Assembly: GCA_031384695.1 (NCBI GenBank)
Contig: JANNAV010000168.1
Location: 1 to 17,004, forward strand
Direction: 5' to 3'
DNA: 17,004 nucleotides
From: JANNAV01 sp031384695
Lineage (GTDB): Bacteria; Pseudomonadota; Alphaproteobacteria; Rhodobacterales; Rhodobacteraceae
The notes under the pieces are model-generated. The model worked only from the letters and a program-made list of their open reading frames with translations. It made no database searches and had not been told where the DNA came from. The translations under genes and the position numbers were made by a program. The first letter of the stretch is position 1; each line of letters starts with the position of its first letter. Positions 1 to 6,039 of this stretch are shown piece by piece.

Positions 1-1739
1 CTCAGGCCGAAGCGGCGGCGGCGGCGCAAGTTGAGGCGGATGCAGCAGCGGCGGCGCAAGTTGAGGCGGACGCGGCAGCGGCGGCTCAGGTTGAGGCGGA
101 TGCGGCAGCGGCAGCGCAGGTTGAAGCGGACGCAACGGCCAAGGCGGATGCGGATGCGGCGGCAGCGGCTCAGGCCGAGGCGGATGCAGCGGCGGCGGCT
201 CAGGTTGAGGCGGATGCAGCGGCGGCGGCGCAGGTTGAGGCGGATGCGGCAGCGGCAGCGCAGGCCGAGGCGGATGCGGCAGCCAAGGCTGAAGCGGCCA
301 AGGTTGAGCCTGCCACCGAGGAAGCGGTGGCCCCCGAAGTGCTGCCGGTCGACCCGGCGGTGACGGAGGAGGCAACCGCCGAGCCGAGCGCGCCCGCCGT
401 TCTGACCCCGGAAGAGCAGGCGGCCAAGGACTTGGCGGATGCCGAGGCAACTGCCGCAGCCGAGGCTGATGCGGCGGCCAAGGCCGCAGCCGAGGCCGAG
501 TTGCTGCTGAAGCCTGACGGTACGCTGGCCGATCCGGCGGATGCGCTGGTGGTGGCCGAGCCGGAAACCGCCGTGGTGGAAGCCCCGGTCGATGCGCCGG
601 TGCCTTCCGATACCGAGGTGAAAACCCTGTCCGACATTCTTGTCGATCCGGCGGTGCAGGATACCGCTGCGGTGGCGGCGGTGGCGGTGGATACCGCGAC
701 ACCTTTGGCCGAGGGCACCTTGCCCGCCGATGTGGCCCCGGCCACCGACGCGCAGGTGACGACGGAAGTGTTGAGCAAAGACGACACCCGCACTTCGGAT
801 CAGGAGTTTGCCGCAGCCCCGGTTGTGGTGGCCGATGGCAAGCGCAGCGGGCTGTCCAAGCTTGAAAAGGTGGGGCTGTTTGCGTTGGGCGCGCTGGTGG
901 TGGGGGCGGTGATCAATCAGGGCAAGCGTGACGAGCGCCGCGTGGTGTCGAACACCGGCGACCGGATCGTGGTTCTGAAACCCGATGGCACCTATCAGGT
1001 CTATAAGGACGACGATGCGGTGCTGCGCCAGCCGGGCTCGACCGTGCGGACCGAAACCTTCCGCGACGGCTCGACCCGCACCATCGTGGAGCGGACGGAT
1101 GGCAGCCAGATCGTCACCGTGCGCGATGCCTCGGGGCGGGTGCTGCGCCGGGCGCAATATGACCGGCTGGGCCGCGAACTGGTGCTGATTGATGATCTGC
1201 GCCCCGAGGTGCCGGTGGTGATCCGCGATCTGCCGCGCCCGCCACGCGAGCGGGTGACCATCTCGACCTCGGATCAGAACGCGGCCCTGAAGGCACAGCT
1301 TGCGGCGAAGGCGGCGGCCCGCACGGGGCGCAGCTTCAGCCTGCGGCAGATCCGCGAGATCCCGGAAGTGCGGGCGCTGGCGGCGACGATTGATGTTGAC
1401 AACATCACCTTCGACAGCGGCTCGGCGGCGATCAAGGCGGCGGAGGCCGAGACTTTGGCCGATCTGGGCAGTCTGCTGGCCGAGTTGCTGGCGGCCAATC
1501 CGGGCGAGATGTTCCTGATCGAGGGGCATACCGACGCGGTGGGCTCGGCGGCGTCGAACCTGTCGCTGTCGGACCGGCGGGCGGAATCGGTGGCGCTGGC
1601 GCTGGCCGAATACTTCGACGTGCCGCCGGAAAATCTGGTGGTGCAGGGCTACGGCGAATCGGAGTTGCGGGTGGAAAGTGCCGGCGACGAGCGCCGCAAC
1701 CGCCGGGTTGCCGTGCGGATCATCACGCCGCTGATGTAG
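1..1739 (+). CDS. OmpA-family peptidoglycan-binding envelope protein, 5'-truncated by the window edge
   Basis: The reading frame is open from base 3 to the TAG at 1737-1739, giving 578 visible residues. The true start lies left of the window. Visible residues 1-110 are Ala-rich decapeptide repeats of the type Q(V/A)EADAAAAA, followed by a Pro/Ala/Glu-rich linker to about residue 285. A hydrophobic segment (VGLFALGALVVGAVI, about 290-306) follows, then a beta-rich section with DGS/DG repeats (about 318-400). The OmpA C-terminal domain lies at about 461-576, with FDSGSAAI, IEGHTDAVGS and RRNRRV; these contain the Asp and Arg that bind diaminopimelate in the family. It probably tethers the envelope to peptidoglycan. 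The placement of a membrane segment after the Ala-rich part suggests this part may be cytoplasmic or that the segment is a second anchor; the missing N-terminus prevents a decision. The OmpA domain is certain, the overall topology is not. A strong terminator follows at 1764-1795. Confidence 0.9.
   Translation, partial: QAEAAAAAQVEADAAAAAQVEADAAAAAQVEADAAAAAQVEADATAKADADAAAAAQAEADAAAAAQVEADAAAAAQVEADAAAAAQAEADAAAKAEAAKVEPATEEAVAPEVLPVDPAVTEEATAEPSAPAVLTPEEQAAKDLADAEATAAAEADAAAKAAAEAELLLKPDGTLADPADALVVAEPETAVVEAPVDAPVPSDTEVKTLSDILVDPAVQDTAAVAAVAVDTATPLAEGTLPADVAPATDAQVTTEVLSKDDTRTSDQEFAAAPVVVADGKRSGLSKLEKVGLFALGALVVGAVINQGKRDERRVVSNTGDRIVVLKPDGTYQVYKDDDAVLRQPGSTVRTETFRDGSTRTIVERTDGSQIVTVRDASGRVLRRAQYDRLGRELVLIDDLRPEVPVVIRDLPRPPRERVTISTSDQNAALKAQLAAKAAARTGRSFSLRQIREIPEVRALAATIDVDNITFDSGSAAIKAAEAETLADLGSLLAELLAANPGEMFLIEGHTDAVGSAASNLSLSDRRAESVALALAEYFDVPPENLVVQGYGESELRVESAGDERRNRRVAVRIITPLM
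27..290 (+). repeat. In-frame 30-bp tandem repeat encoding an Ala-rich decapeptide
   Basis: Starting at base 27 the OmpA-family gene repeats a 30-bp unit (caagttgaggcggatgcag...) as 27-56, 57-86, 87-116 and 117-146, then a shortened 24-bp variant (147-170), then 171-200, 201-230, 231-260 and 261-290. The encoded unit is Q(V/A)EADAAAAA. Copies differ mainly at synonymous positions and V/A, so the array is partly diverged. A helical, possibly coiled-coil, extended rod is likely. The array may continue left of the window. Confidence 0.9.
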
Positions 1740-1763
1740 CACAGGCGCAATACCTGCCCAAAG

Positions 1764-1795
1764 AAAGGCCCCGGAGGTTTCGCTCCGGGGCCTTT
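1764..1795. terminator. Bidirectional rho-independent terminator between the OmpA-family gene and infC
   Basis: A perfect 13-bp stem: AAAGGCCCCGGAG (1764-1776) pairs with CTCCGGGGCCTTT (1783-1795) around the 6-nt loop GTTTCG. It is followed on the plus strand by TTTTT (1793-1797). On the minus strand the A-rich left flank gives a U-rich tail (TTTCTTT). It sits 25 nt after the stop of the plus-strand gene and 26 nt beyond the stop of the converging infC, so it can serve both. Confidence 0.9.
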
Positions 1796-1820
1796 TTGCA
1801 AGGTGATTGATCCCAAACGC

Positions 1821-2360
1821 CTATTTCGGCGTGATCATCATCACCATCTGGCGGCCCTCAAGGCGCGGCATGCTTTCGATCTTGCCATGCTCGGTCACAT
1901 CCGCCGCAACCCGGTTCAACAGCTCCAGTCCCAACTGCTGGTGCGCCATTTCGCGGCCACGAAAGCGCAGCGTCACCTTCACCTTGTCGCCCTCATCGAG
2001 AAATTTCAGCACCGAGCGCATCTTCACATCGTAATCGTGGATATCGGTGCCCGGACGGAACTTGATCTCCTTGATCTCGATGATGTGCTGCTTTTTGCGG
2101 GCTTCAGCTTCGCGTTTCTGCGTCTCGTACTTGAACTTGCCGAAATCCATGATCTTGCAGACCGGCGGTTCCGCGTTCGGCGAGATTTCCACCAGATCAA
2201 GGCCTGCCTCCTCGGCCAGAACCATGGCGCGACCGGGGGTGACAACGCCGATGTTTTCCCCATCGGCCCCGATCAGCCGGATTTCAGGCGAGCGGATGCG
2301 ATCGTTGATGCGGGGGCCGGTTTCGCGTTGCGGCGGTGCATTGTGAGGTCTGCGGGCTAT
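1821..2360 (-). CDS. infC: Translation initiation factor IF-3 (non-canonical AUA start)
   Basis: IF-3 binds the 30S subunit, prevents premature 50S joining and proofreads the start codon and initiator tRNA. The protein has 179 residues, close to the usual 180. The N-domain contains GPRINDRIRSPEIRLI and the linker/C-domain NAEPPVCKIMDFGKFKYE, KEIKFRPGTDIHDYDVK and GREMAHQQLG, all family hallmarks. The first ATG in frame (2225) would delete 45 residues, including most of the N-domain. Between the upstream in-frame stop (2373-2375) and that ATG there is no ATG, GTG or TTG. I place the start at ATA 2360-2358, giving an N-terminus of (M)ARRPHNAPP typical of Rhodobacteraceae IF-3. AAGGA at 2369-2373, 8 nt upstream, supports it. 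A rare start codon fits the known self-regulation of infC, where IF-3 discriminates against its own AUU start in E. coli. Confidence 0.93.
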   Translation of the reverse strand: MARRPHNAPPQRETGPRINDRIRSPEIRLIGADGENIGVVTPGRAMVLAEEAGLDLVEISPNAEPPVCKIMDFGKFKYETQKREAEARKKQHIIEIKEIKFRPGTDIHDYDVKMRSVLKFLDEGDKVKVTLRFRGREMAHQQLGLELLNRVAADVTEHGKIESMPRLEGRQMVMMITPK

Positions 2361-2394
2361 GGTGTTGGTCCTTCATATGGTTGAGCGCGCGCGC

Positions 2395-2423
2395 AAGATA
2401 GCCGCTGCGCCGGGCCGCTTCAA
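2395..2423 (-). promoter_or_regulatory. Candidate sigma70-type promoter for infC
   Basis: Read on the minus strand, TTGAAG (plus positions 2418-2423) is separated by exactly 17 nt from TATCTT (2395-2400). Each hexamer matches 4 of 6 consensus bases. Transcription would start near 2388, leaving a leader of about 28 nt before the AUA start. This was assigned by eye only. Confidence 0.4.
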
Positions 2424-2514
2424 CCGCTTTCGCATGCGGCGGCGGGTTGGCCCCGCGCCGCGTTGCAGCATGGGCCTTTTCAATTCATCAGGTTTCTGTC
2501 ATATGGCGATGGCA

Positions 2515-2532
2515 ACCGAAGGCTCATTCGGT
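2515..2532 (+). promoter_or_regulatory. Short hairpin just upstream of the ribosome binding site of the Ala-rich membrane protein gene
   Basis: ACCGAA (2515-2520) and TTCGGT (2527-2532) are a perfect 6-bp inverted repeat around GGCTCA. It ends 4 nt before the Shine-Dalgarno GGGAG (2536-2540) of the gene at 2549. It could stabilise the 5' end of the message or influence translation; no further evidence supports a role. Confidence 0.25.
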
Positions 2533-2548
2533 ATTGGGAGATTATGTC

Positions 2549-2989
2549 ATGAACAAGAATATCATCATTGGCCTCGTGCTGGTCTTGGCTGCCGGTGGCG
2601 GTTACTATCAATTCAGCGTCAAGCCCGCGCAGGAAGCGGCGGCGATGGCGGAAAAAGCGGCGGCTGATGCGGCGGCTGCGGCCACGGCGGCGGCTGCTGA
2701 AGCAGAAGCTGCGGCGGCCAAGGTTGCGGAAGAGGCTGCGGCCGCTGCTGCCGCCGCCGAGGCCGAAGCGGCGGCTGCGGCTGCTGCGACCACCGAAGCT
2801 GCGACAACCGCGATGGCAGCCCTTGATCCGGCTAACTTTGATGCCGCCAAAATCAGCGCGATGATTGATGCGTCGGCTTTGGATGCCGCGACCAAGACCA
2901 CGTTGAAGGCCACGGTCACCGCCGCCGCCAGCAACCCGGCTTTGGTGCAAAGCGCCGTTGCGGCAGTGAAAACCGCGCTCGGCCTCTGA
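2549..2989 (+). CDS. Small membrane-anchored Ala-rich protein, function unknown
   Basis: The start ATG at 2549 is preceded by GGGAG at 2536-2540 with 8-nt spacing. The 146-residue product begins with MNKNIIIGLVLVLAAGGGYY, which reads as an uncleaved N-terminal membrane anchor or signal (about 5-20). Residues 27-90 are an Ala/Glu/Lys-rich helical stretch (EAEAAAAKVAEEAAAAAAAA), probably a coiled coil or extended rod. Residues 91-146 are a less biased, likely helical C-terminal domain (DPANFDAAKISAMIDASALD...). I do not recognise a named family. The Ala-rich composition resembles the OmpA-family protein on the other side of infC, which may reflect composition rather than ancestry. It appears to be a single-gene unit with its own terminator at 3017-3044. 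Confidence 0.8.
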   Translation: MNKNIIIGLVLVLAAGGGYYQFSVKPAQEAAAMAEKAAADAAAAATAAAAEAEAAAAKVAEEAAAAAAAAEAEAAAAAAATTEAATTAMAALDPANFDAAKISAMIDASALDAATKTTLKATVTAAASNPALVQSAVAAVKTALGL

Positions 2990-3016
2990 TCAGACGCCTT
3001 TTGGCGCAAAACTTCG

Positions 3017-3044
3017 GCCGCGCGGTGCAGATCGCGCGGCTTTT
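3017..3044 (+). terminator. Rho-independent terminator after the Ala-rich membrane protein gene
   Basis: GCCGCGCG (3017-3024) pairs perfectly with CGCGCGGC (3033-3040) around an 8-nt loop, followed by TTTTGTT. It lies 28 nt beyond the stop at 2987-2989 and ends next to the converging RES toxin gene's stop. Confidence 0.8.
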
Positions 3045-3045
3045 G

Positions 3046-3570
3046 TTATTGGCCGAGGCGGCCTTCATTGTCGATCACCCGCAGATCCAACCCCGGGCCC
3101 TGCCAGTGCCACAGCACCAGATTGCAGGCATCCGGCGCCGCCCCCCGCGCGTAAGATGCGACGATCATGCCAAGATAGCCCGCAGCCTCCAGTTCCGCCG
3201 CGATGCGCTGGGTGGTGGATTGGCCGTGCCGCTGCATCTGGGCGCGCCAATCGTCGGCGGCAAGTTCGGTAGCGGCGATCTGGCGGCTGGCAAGGGCCTG
3301 CGGATCGGTGGCATCGAACAGCGGGCCAAGATCGGCGGCATAGCTGACCAGCGTGACCGGTTCGAACGGGCGGCCGATCTGGTTGGCCTCGGCCACCGCC
3401 CCCATCACCGACAGGGCGGTGTAAAGTGCGGGCTGGCCCTGCCGGTTGAACCGCCCGCCATGCAGCGCCGCCCCCCGGCCCGACAGCGGTTCGCGCGCCC
3501 AGACCGGGTTCAGCGCGCGGTAAAGCGGGCCTTGATAGTGCCGCGCGGGGTCAGGCAAAGCCGCCTGCAT
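3046..3570 (-). CDS. RES-domain toxin of a type II toxin-antitoxin system
   Basis: The 174-residue product carries a RES domain: LYRAL (16-20), RGAALHGGRFN (32-42), ALYTA (48-52), Glu61 in GAVAEA, and Ser139 in VASYARG. These include the Arg, Glu and Ser for which the family is named. Characterised members (such as MbcT) degrade NAD+, so expression without antitoxin halts growth. The start ATG at 3570 lies inside the antitoxin gene, giving a 20-nt overlap that implies translational coupling. A slightly different start inside the antitoxin cannot be excluded. It converges with the preceding Ala-rich protein gene and ends right after that gene's terminator. The NAD+-degrading activity is inferred from the family. 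Confidence 0.88.
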   Translation of the reverse strand: MQAALPDPARHYQGPLYRALNPVWAREPLSGRGAALHGGRFNRQGQPALYTALSVMGAVAEANQIGRPFEPVTLVSYAADLGPLFDATDPQALASRQIAATELAADDWRAQMQRHGQSTTQRIAAELEAAGYLGMIVASYARGAAPDACNLVLWHWQGPGLDLRVIDNEGRLGQ

Positions 3571-3901
3571 CCACCGCGTCGATATAATCCATCACCGATT
3601 GCGCAGCACCGTCCTGCACCAGACGCGCCGCCGTCAGCCCGCCAAACCCCACCAAAGGTTCCGAGCGATACCACGCATAGGCCACCAGCGCCGAGCCAAA
3701 GCGCGGCGTCAGGCGGTTCACGATCTCGACCATCTCGCGCAGCCGGGTTTGGGTTTTGGCCGAACCCAGCCGGTCCTTGCGGGCGATGGCATCACGGCCA
3801 AGGCCTGCGGTGCGGGCGATCTCGTCTTGGGTGGTCAGCAGACCTTCGGCCAGAAGCCGGGGCGAGAACAGCGATTTTTCGGTGTAGGCCGCGATGGGCA
3901 T
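3551..3901 (-). CDS. ParS/MbcA/Xre-type antitoxin with DUF2384-like toxin-binding domain
   Basis: The product has 116 residues. I chose ATG 3901 because GGAG lies 7 nt upstream in the promoter region. A longer frame opens at 3955, but its extra residues overlap the promoter and operator and it lacks a good ribosome binding site. Residues 21-45 (LLTTQDEIARTAGLGRDAIARKDRL) resemble the helix-turn-helix part of Xre-type antitoxins. Residues 74-116 (AYAWYRSEPLVGFGG...DYIDAVDAGGFA) match the DUF2384/ParS C-terminal pattern of a Trp, Pro, Gly-Gly and a terminal Gly-(Y/F)-Ala. It neutralises the downstream RES toxin and probably represses its own promoter. The order antitoxin-then-toxin is standard for this class. 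Confidence 0.85.
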   Translation of the reverse strand: MPIAAYTEKSLFSPRLLAEGLLTTQDEIARTAGLGRDAIARKDRLGSAKTQTRLREMVEIVNRLTPRFGSALVAYAWYRSEPLVGFGGLTAARLVQDGAAQSVMDYIDAVDAGGFA

Positions 3902-3910
3902 GGCAAATCT

Positions 3911-3955
3911 CCACGAATACTGACGCAAATATACGCCATTATCCGTGGAAATCAA
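3911..3955 (-). promoter_or_regulatory. Promoter and likely autoregulatory operator of the toxin-antitoxin operon
   Basis: On the minus strand TTGATT (plus 3950-3955) and TATATT (3928-3933) are 16 nt apart, a good sigma70-type pair about 27 nt before the antitoxin ATG. An imperfect inverted repeat surrounds the -10: CCACGAATA (3911-3919) against TATCCGTGG (3940-3948), 8 of 9 bases symmetric. The plus strand also shows three consecutive 10-bp units beginning ACG: ACGAATACTG, ACGCAAATAT and ACGCCATTAT (3913-3942). Both arrangements fit a repressor binding on one face of the helix, as expected for antitoxin or toxin-antitoxin complex binding. Confidence 0.6.
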
Positions 3956-3961
3956 GCCATC

Positions 3962-4792
3962 TTAGATACCGTCGCCGACAAAGGCCTTTTCCACCACATA
4001 TTCCAACGGTTCGGAATTGGCACCTTCGCGCAGGCCAAAGCTTTCGAGCACCGCCTTGACATCGACGTTGAAGGCCAGCGAACCGCAGACCATGGCGCGG
4101 TCAAAGTCTGCATCCATCGGCGCAAGGCCCAGATCGGCAAACACGGCGCCCGAGGTCAGATTGTCGGTGATGCGGCCCATGCGCGGCGACGCCTCGCGGG
4201 TGGTGGTGGGGTAATACAGCAGCTTGCCCGCCACCATGTCACCGATCAGCGGATCATCGGCCAGGCTTGCCACCAAGGTGCTGCCATAGGCCAGTTCGGC
4301 CACCTCGCGGCAAGTGTGCATCATGATGATCTGGTCGTATTTTTCATAGGTGTCAGGTTCCCGCATCAGGCTGGCAAAGGGCGCAAGGCCCGTGCCGGTG
4401 GCCAAAAACCACAGCCGTTTGCCGGGCAACAGCGCGTCATGCACCAAAGTGCCCACCGGTTTGGGGCGCAGAATGATCTGATCGCCTACATTGATATGCT
4501 GCAAGCGGCTGGTCAGCGGGCCATCGGGCACTTTGATCGAGTAAAACTCCAACTCGTCATCCCAGGACGGCGAGGCGATGGAATAGGCGCGCAACAGCGG
4601 CTTGCCGCTATCGCCCATCAGGCCGATCATCACAAATTCGCCGGACCTAAATCGCAGCGAGGGCGGCCGGGTGACCCGGAACGAAAACAGCCGGTCGGTC
4701 CAGTGTTTGACTTGGGTGACGGTTTGCGCATCGGGCAGATGCGCCTTGGCGGCGGGCAGGGTGTTTGCAGTCATGGCAACCGTTTCGTTCAT
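3962..4792 (-). CDS. fpr: Ferredoxin (flavodoxin)-NADP+ reductase
   Basis: The product is a 276-residue FAD enzyme moving electrons between NADPH and ferredoxin or flavodoxin. The FAD-binding motif RAYS is at 68-71, the NADP-binding GTGLAPF at 133-139, CGS at 237-239, and the C-terminus ends EKAFVGDGI as in the bacterial Rhodobacter/Azotobacter-type FPRs. From VTQVKHWTD onward it strongly resembles Rhodobacter capsulatus FPR as I remember it. The start is ATG 4792, with a weak GAG about 6 nt upstream; ATG 4774 (MTANTL) is the alternative and would match the usual length better. It follows the sulfur operon on the same strand with an 87-nt gap, so it may be cotranscribed or have its own promoter. 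Supplying electrons for sulfite reduction is an inference from position. Confidence 0.95.
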   Translation of the reverse strand: MNETVAMTANTLPAAKAHLPDAQTVTQVKHWTDRLFSFRVTRPPSLRFRSGEFVMIGLMGDSGKPLLRAYSIASPSWDDELEFYSIKVPDGPLTSRLQHINVGDQIILRPKPVGTLVHDALLPGKRLWFLATGTGLAPFASLMREPDTYEKYDQIIMMHTCREVAELAYGSTLVASLADDPLIGDMVAGKLLYYPTTTREASPRMGRITDNLTSGAVFADLGLAPMDADFDRAMVCGSLAFNVDVKAVLESFGLREGANSEPLEYVVEKAFVGDGI

Positions 4793-4879
4793 GTCATTCT
4801 CGTGCTAGATATGATGCTGGCGGCATAAGGAAAACCCCTGATGCGCAGCCGTTCAGCCGTTCACGGCACACAAACGGCT

Positions 4880-5293
4880 TTACCCGTTCGTTGCCCGCAA
4901 CCGCGATTGATAATCATGCGCCTGCCAATCGGCGCGCAGCAGCCATTGCGGTTCCGGCTGCCTGATCGCCAATTCATCGGGAATTTCCACCTGGTCAAAC
5001 CCCACCCGCCGCGCCATCGGGTATTGATCGACAATCACCGGGCCATTGGCCCGCAACGTGCCGCGATAGCCCAATTCGCGCAACCGCCGTGCAATCGTAA
5101 ACGCCCGGCCATCGTTAAAGGCCGGAAAAGCCACGCGAATCAGGGTAATACCGGGCAGATAGACCTCCAACGCCTCTGGATCATCGGTATGGGCCAGATT
5201 AACCGCCCCTGTGTGAGTGGCGATATCCGCCAGAGCCACGAAACTTACGGTGGGAACCGGGCCAAAGCCTGCGTCGGTTACAAGAACGCTCAT
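4880..5293 (-). CDS. DUF934 family protein of the sulfur assimilation operon
   Basis: The 137-residue product shows the DUF934 core at about 57-104: PAFNDGRAF, RRLRELGYRGTLRANG and DQYPMARRVGFDQVEI. The family is repeatedly found beside cysI and cysH and is often labelled an oxidoreductase or CysX-like accessory, but its biochemical role is not established. The start ATG at 5293 overlaps the cysH stop by 4 nt (ATGA), so it is translationally coupled. Downstream, AGCCGTT (4855-4861) and AACGGCT (4873-4879) form a 7-bp inverted repeat without a T run; this might be an RNA end or processing hairpin. Confidence 0.88.
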   Translation of the reverse strand: MSVLVTDAGFGPVPTVSFVALADIATHTGAVNLAHTDDPEALEVYLPGITLIRVAFPAFNDGRAFTIARRLRELGYRGTLRANGPVIVDQYPMARRVGFDQVEIPDELAIRQPEPQWLLRADWQAHDYQSRLRATNG

Positions 5294-6039
5294 GCGGCGG
5301 CTCCTTTGGGAATGCGGACGGCTTTACCATCGACAAAGTGAATACCGCATTCGGTTTTTTCCGACCCGCGCCAACGGCCTGCGCGGGGATCTTCGCCCAG
5401 CTTAACCGCCGAAGTGCAAGGCGCGCAGCCTATCGAAGGATAGCCCTTGGCCACCAAAGGATGCCGCGGCAAGCGGTTGTTGACAATGTATTCTTCCAGA
5501 TCGTCGCGGCCCCAATGTGCCAAGGGGTTTACCTTTATGCGCATATCGCCCTCGGCCTCGAAAAAATCGACCTGCCCGCGCGCCGACCCCTGATAACGTT
5601 TGCGCCCGGTAATCCAGCCATCAAACGGTGCCAAGGCACGCTCCAGCGGTTCCACCTTGCGCACGCCGCAGCAGGCATCGGTGTTGAACTGGTGCAGGGT
5701 GTTGTCGGGGTCTTCCAATGCCAAACGCGGGGCGGCAGCACGAATGGTGCGGATATCGCACAGCGGCAGGGATTCCGCCAGTTTACGTTGGTATTCAAGG
5801 GTTTCGGGGAACAGCATCCGGGTATCAATGAACAACACCGGGGTTTCGGGCGCAATCACCGACACCAGATGCAGCAGCACCACCGATTCCGCGCCAAACG
5901 ACGACACCAGCGCCACTGATCCCAGATCAACATCGCGCAACGCATGTTCCAACACCGCCGTCGCCCCATGATGGCGATAGCGTGCATTCAGCGCCGCCAC
6001 CCGGGCGGCAACCGATCCACCCTGCAGATCACGCGGCAT
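5290..6039 (-). CDS. cysH: Adenylylsulfate (APS)-type sulfate reductase CysH
   Basis: This 249-residue member of the PAPS/APS reductase family reduces activated sulfate to sulfite with thioredoxin or glutathione. Nucleotide-binding features are SSFGAES (46-52) and DTRMLFPET (72-80). CC (123-124) and CxxC (205-208) would ligate a [4Fe-4S] cluster, the mark of APS-using enzymes rather than cluster-free PAPS reductases. ECGIH (230-234) carries the catalytic Cys231. The start ATG at 6039 lies inside the end of cysI, an 11-nt overlap; GAGGACGGGG sits upstream. ATG 6060 is a possible alternative start. The cluster Cys pairs agree with the absence of a PAPS step in this operon, although sulfurylase genes are not in the window. 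Confidence 0.94.
   Translation of the reverse strand: MPRDLQGGSVAARVAALNARYRHHGATAVLEHALRDVDLGSVALVSSFGAESVVLLHLVSVIAPETPVLFIDTRMLFPETLEYQRKLAESLPLCDIRTIRAAAPRLALEDPDNTLHQFNTDACCGVRKVEPLERALAPFDGWITGRKRYQGSARGQVDFFEAEGDMRIKVNPLAHWGRDDLEEYIVNNRLPRHPLVAKGYPSIGCAPCTSAVKLGEDPRAGRWRGSEKTECGIHFVDGKAVRIPKGAAA

Noticed and set aside
200..793. Minus-strand Ser/Ala/Thr-rich frame opposite the OmpA-family gene
   Set aside because: It is produced by the tandem GC-rich repeat read backwards. The plus frame continues into a genuine OmpA domain.
2608..3009. Minus-strand Ala-rich frame opposite the small membrane protein
   Set aside because: The plus frame has an N-terminal anchor, a Shine-Dalgarno and a terminator; the minus frame has none and reflects GCN codons read in reverse.
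3001..4828. Two long plus-strand open frames (3001-4059 and 3599-4828)
   Set aside because: They run antisense to the RES toxin, antitoxin and fpr, whose proteins are clear family members. Their translations are rich in His, Arg and Gln without domain features, as expected for frames opposite GC-rich genes.
4853..4882. Terminator after the DUF934 gene
   Set aside because: The 7-bp AGCCGTT/AACGGCT stem has no T run on the minus strand and a second overlapping AACGGCT copy gives alternative folds. It is too weak to call and is mentioned only in the gene entry.
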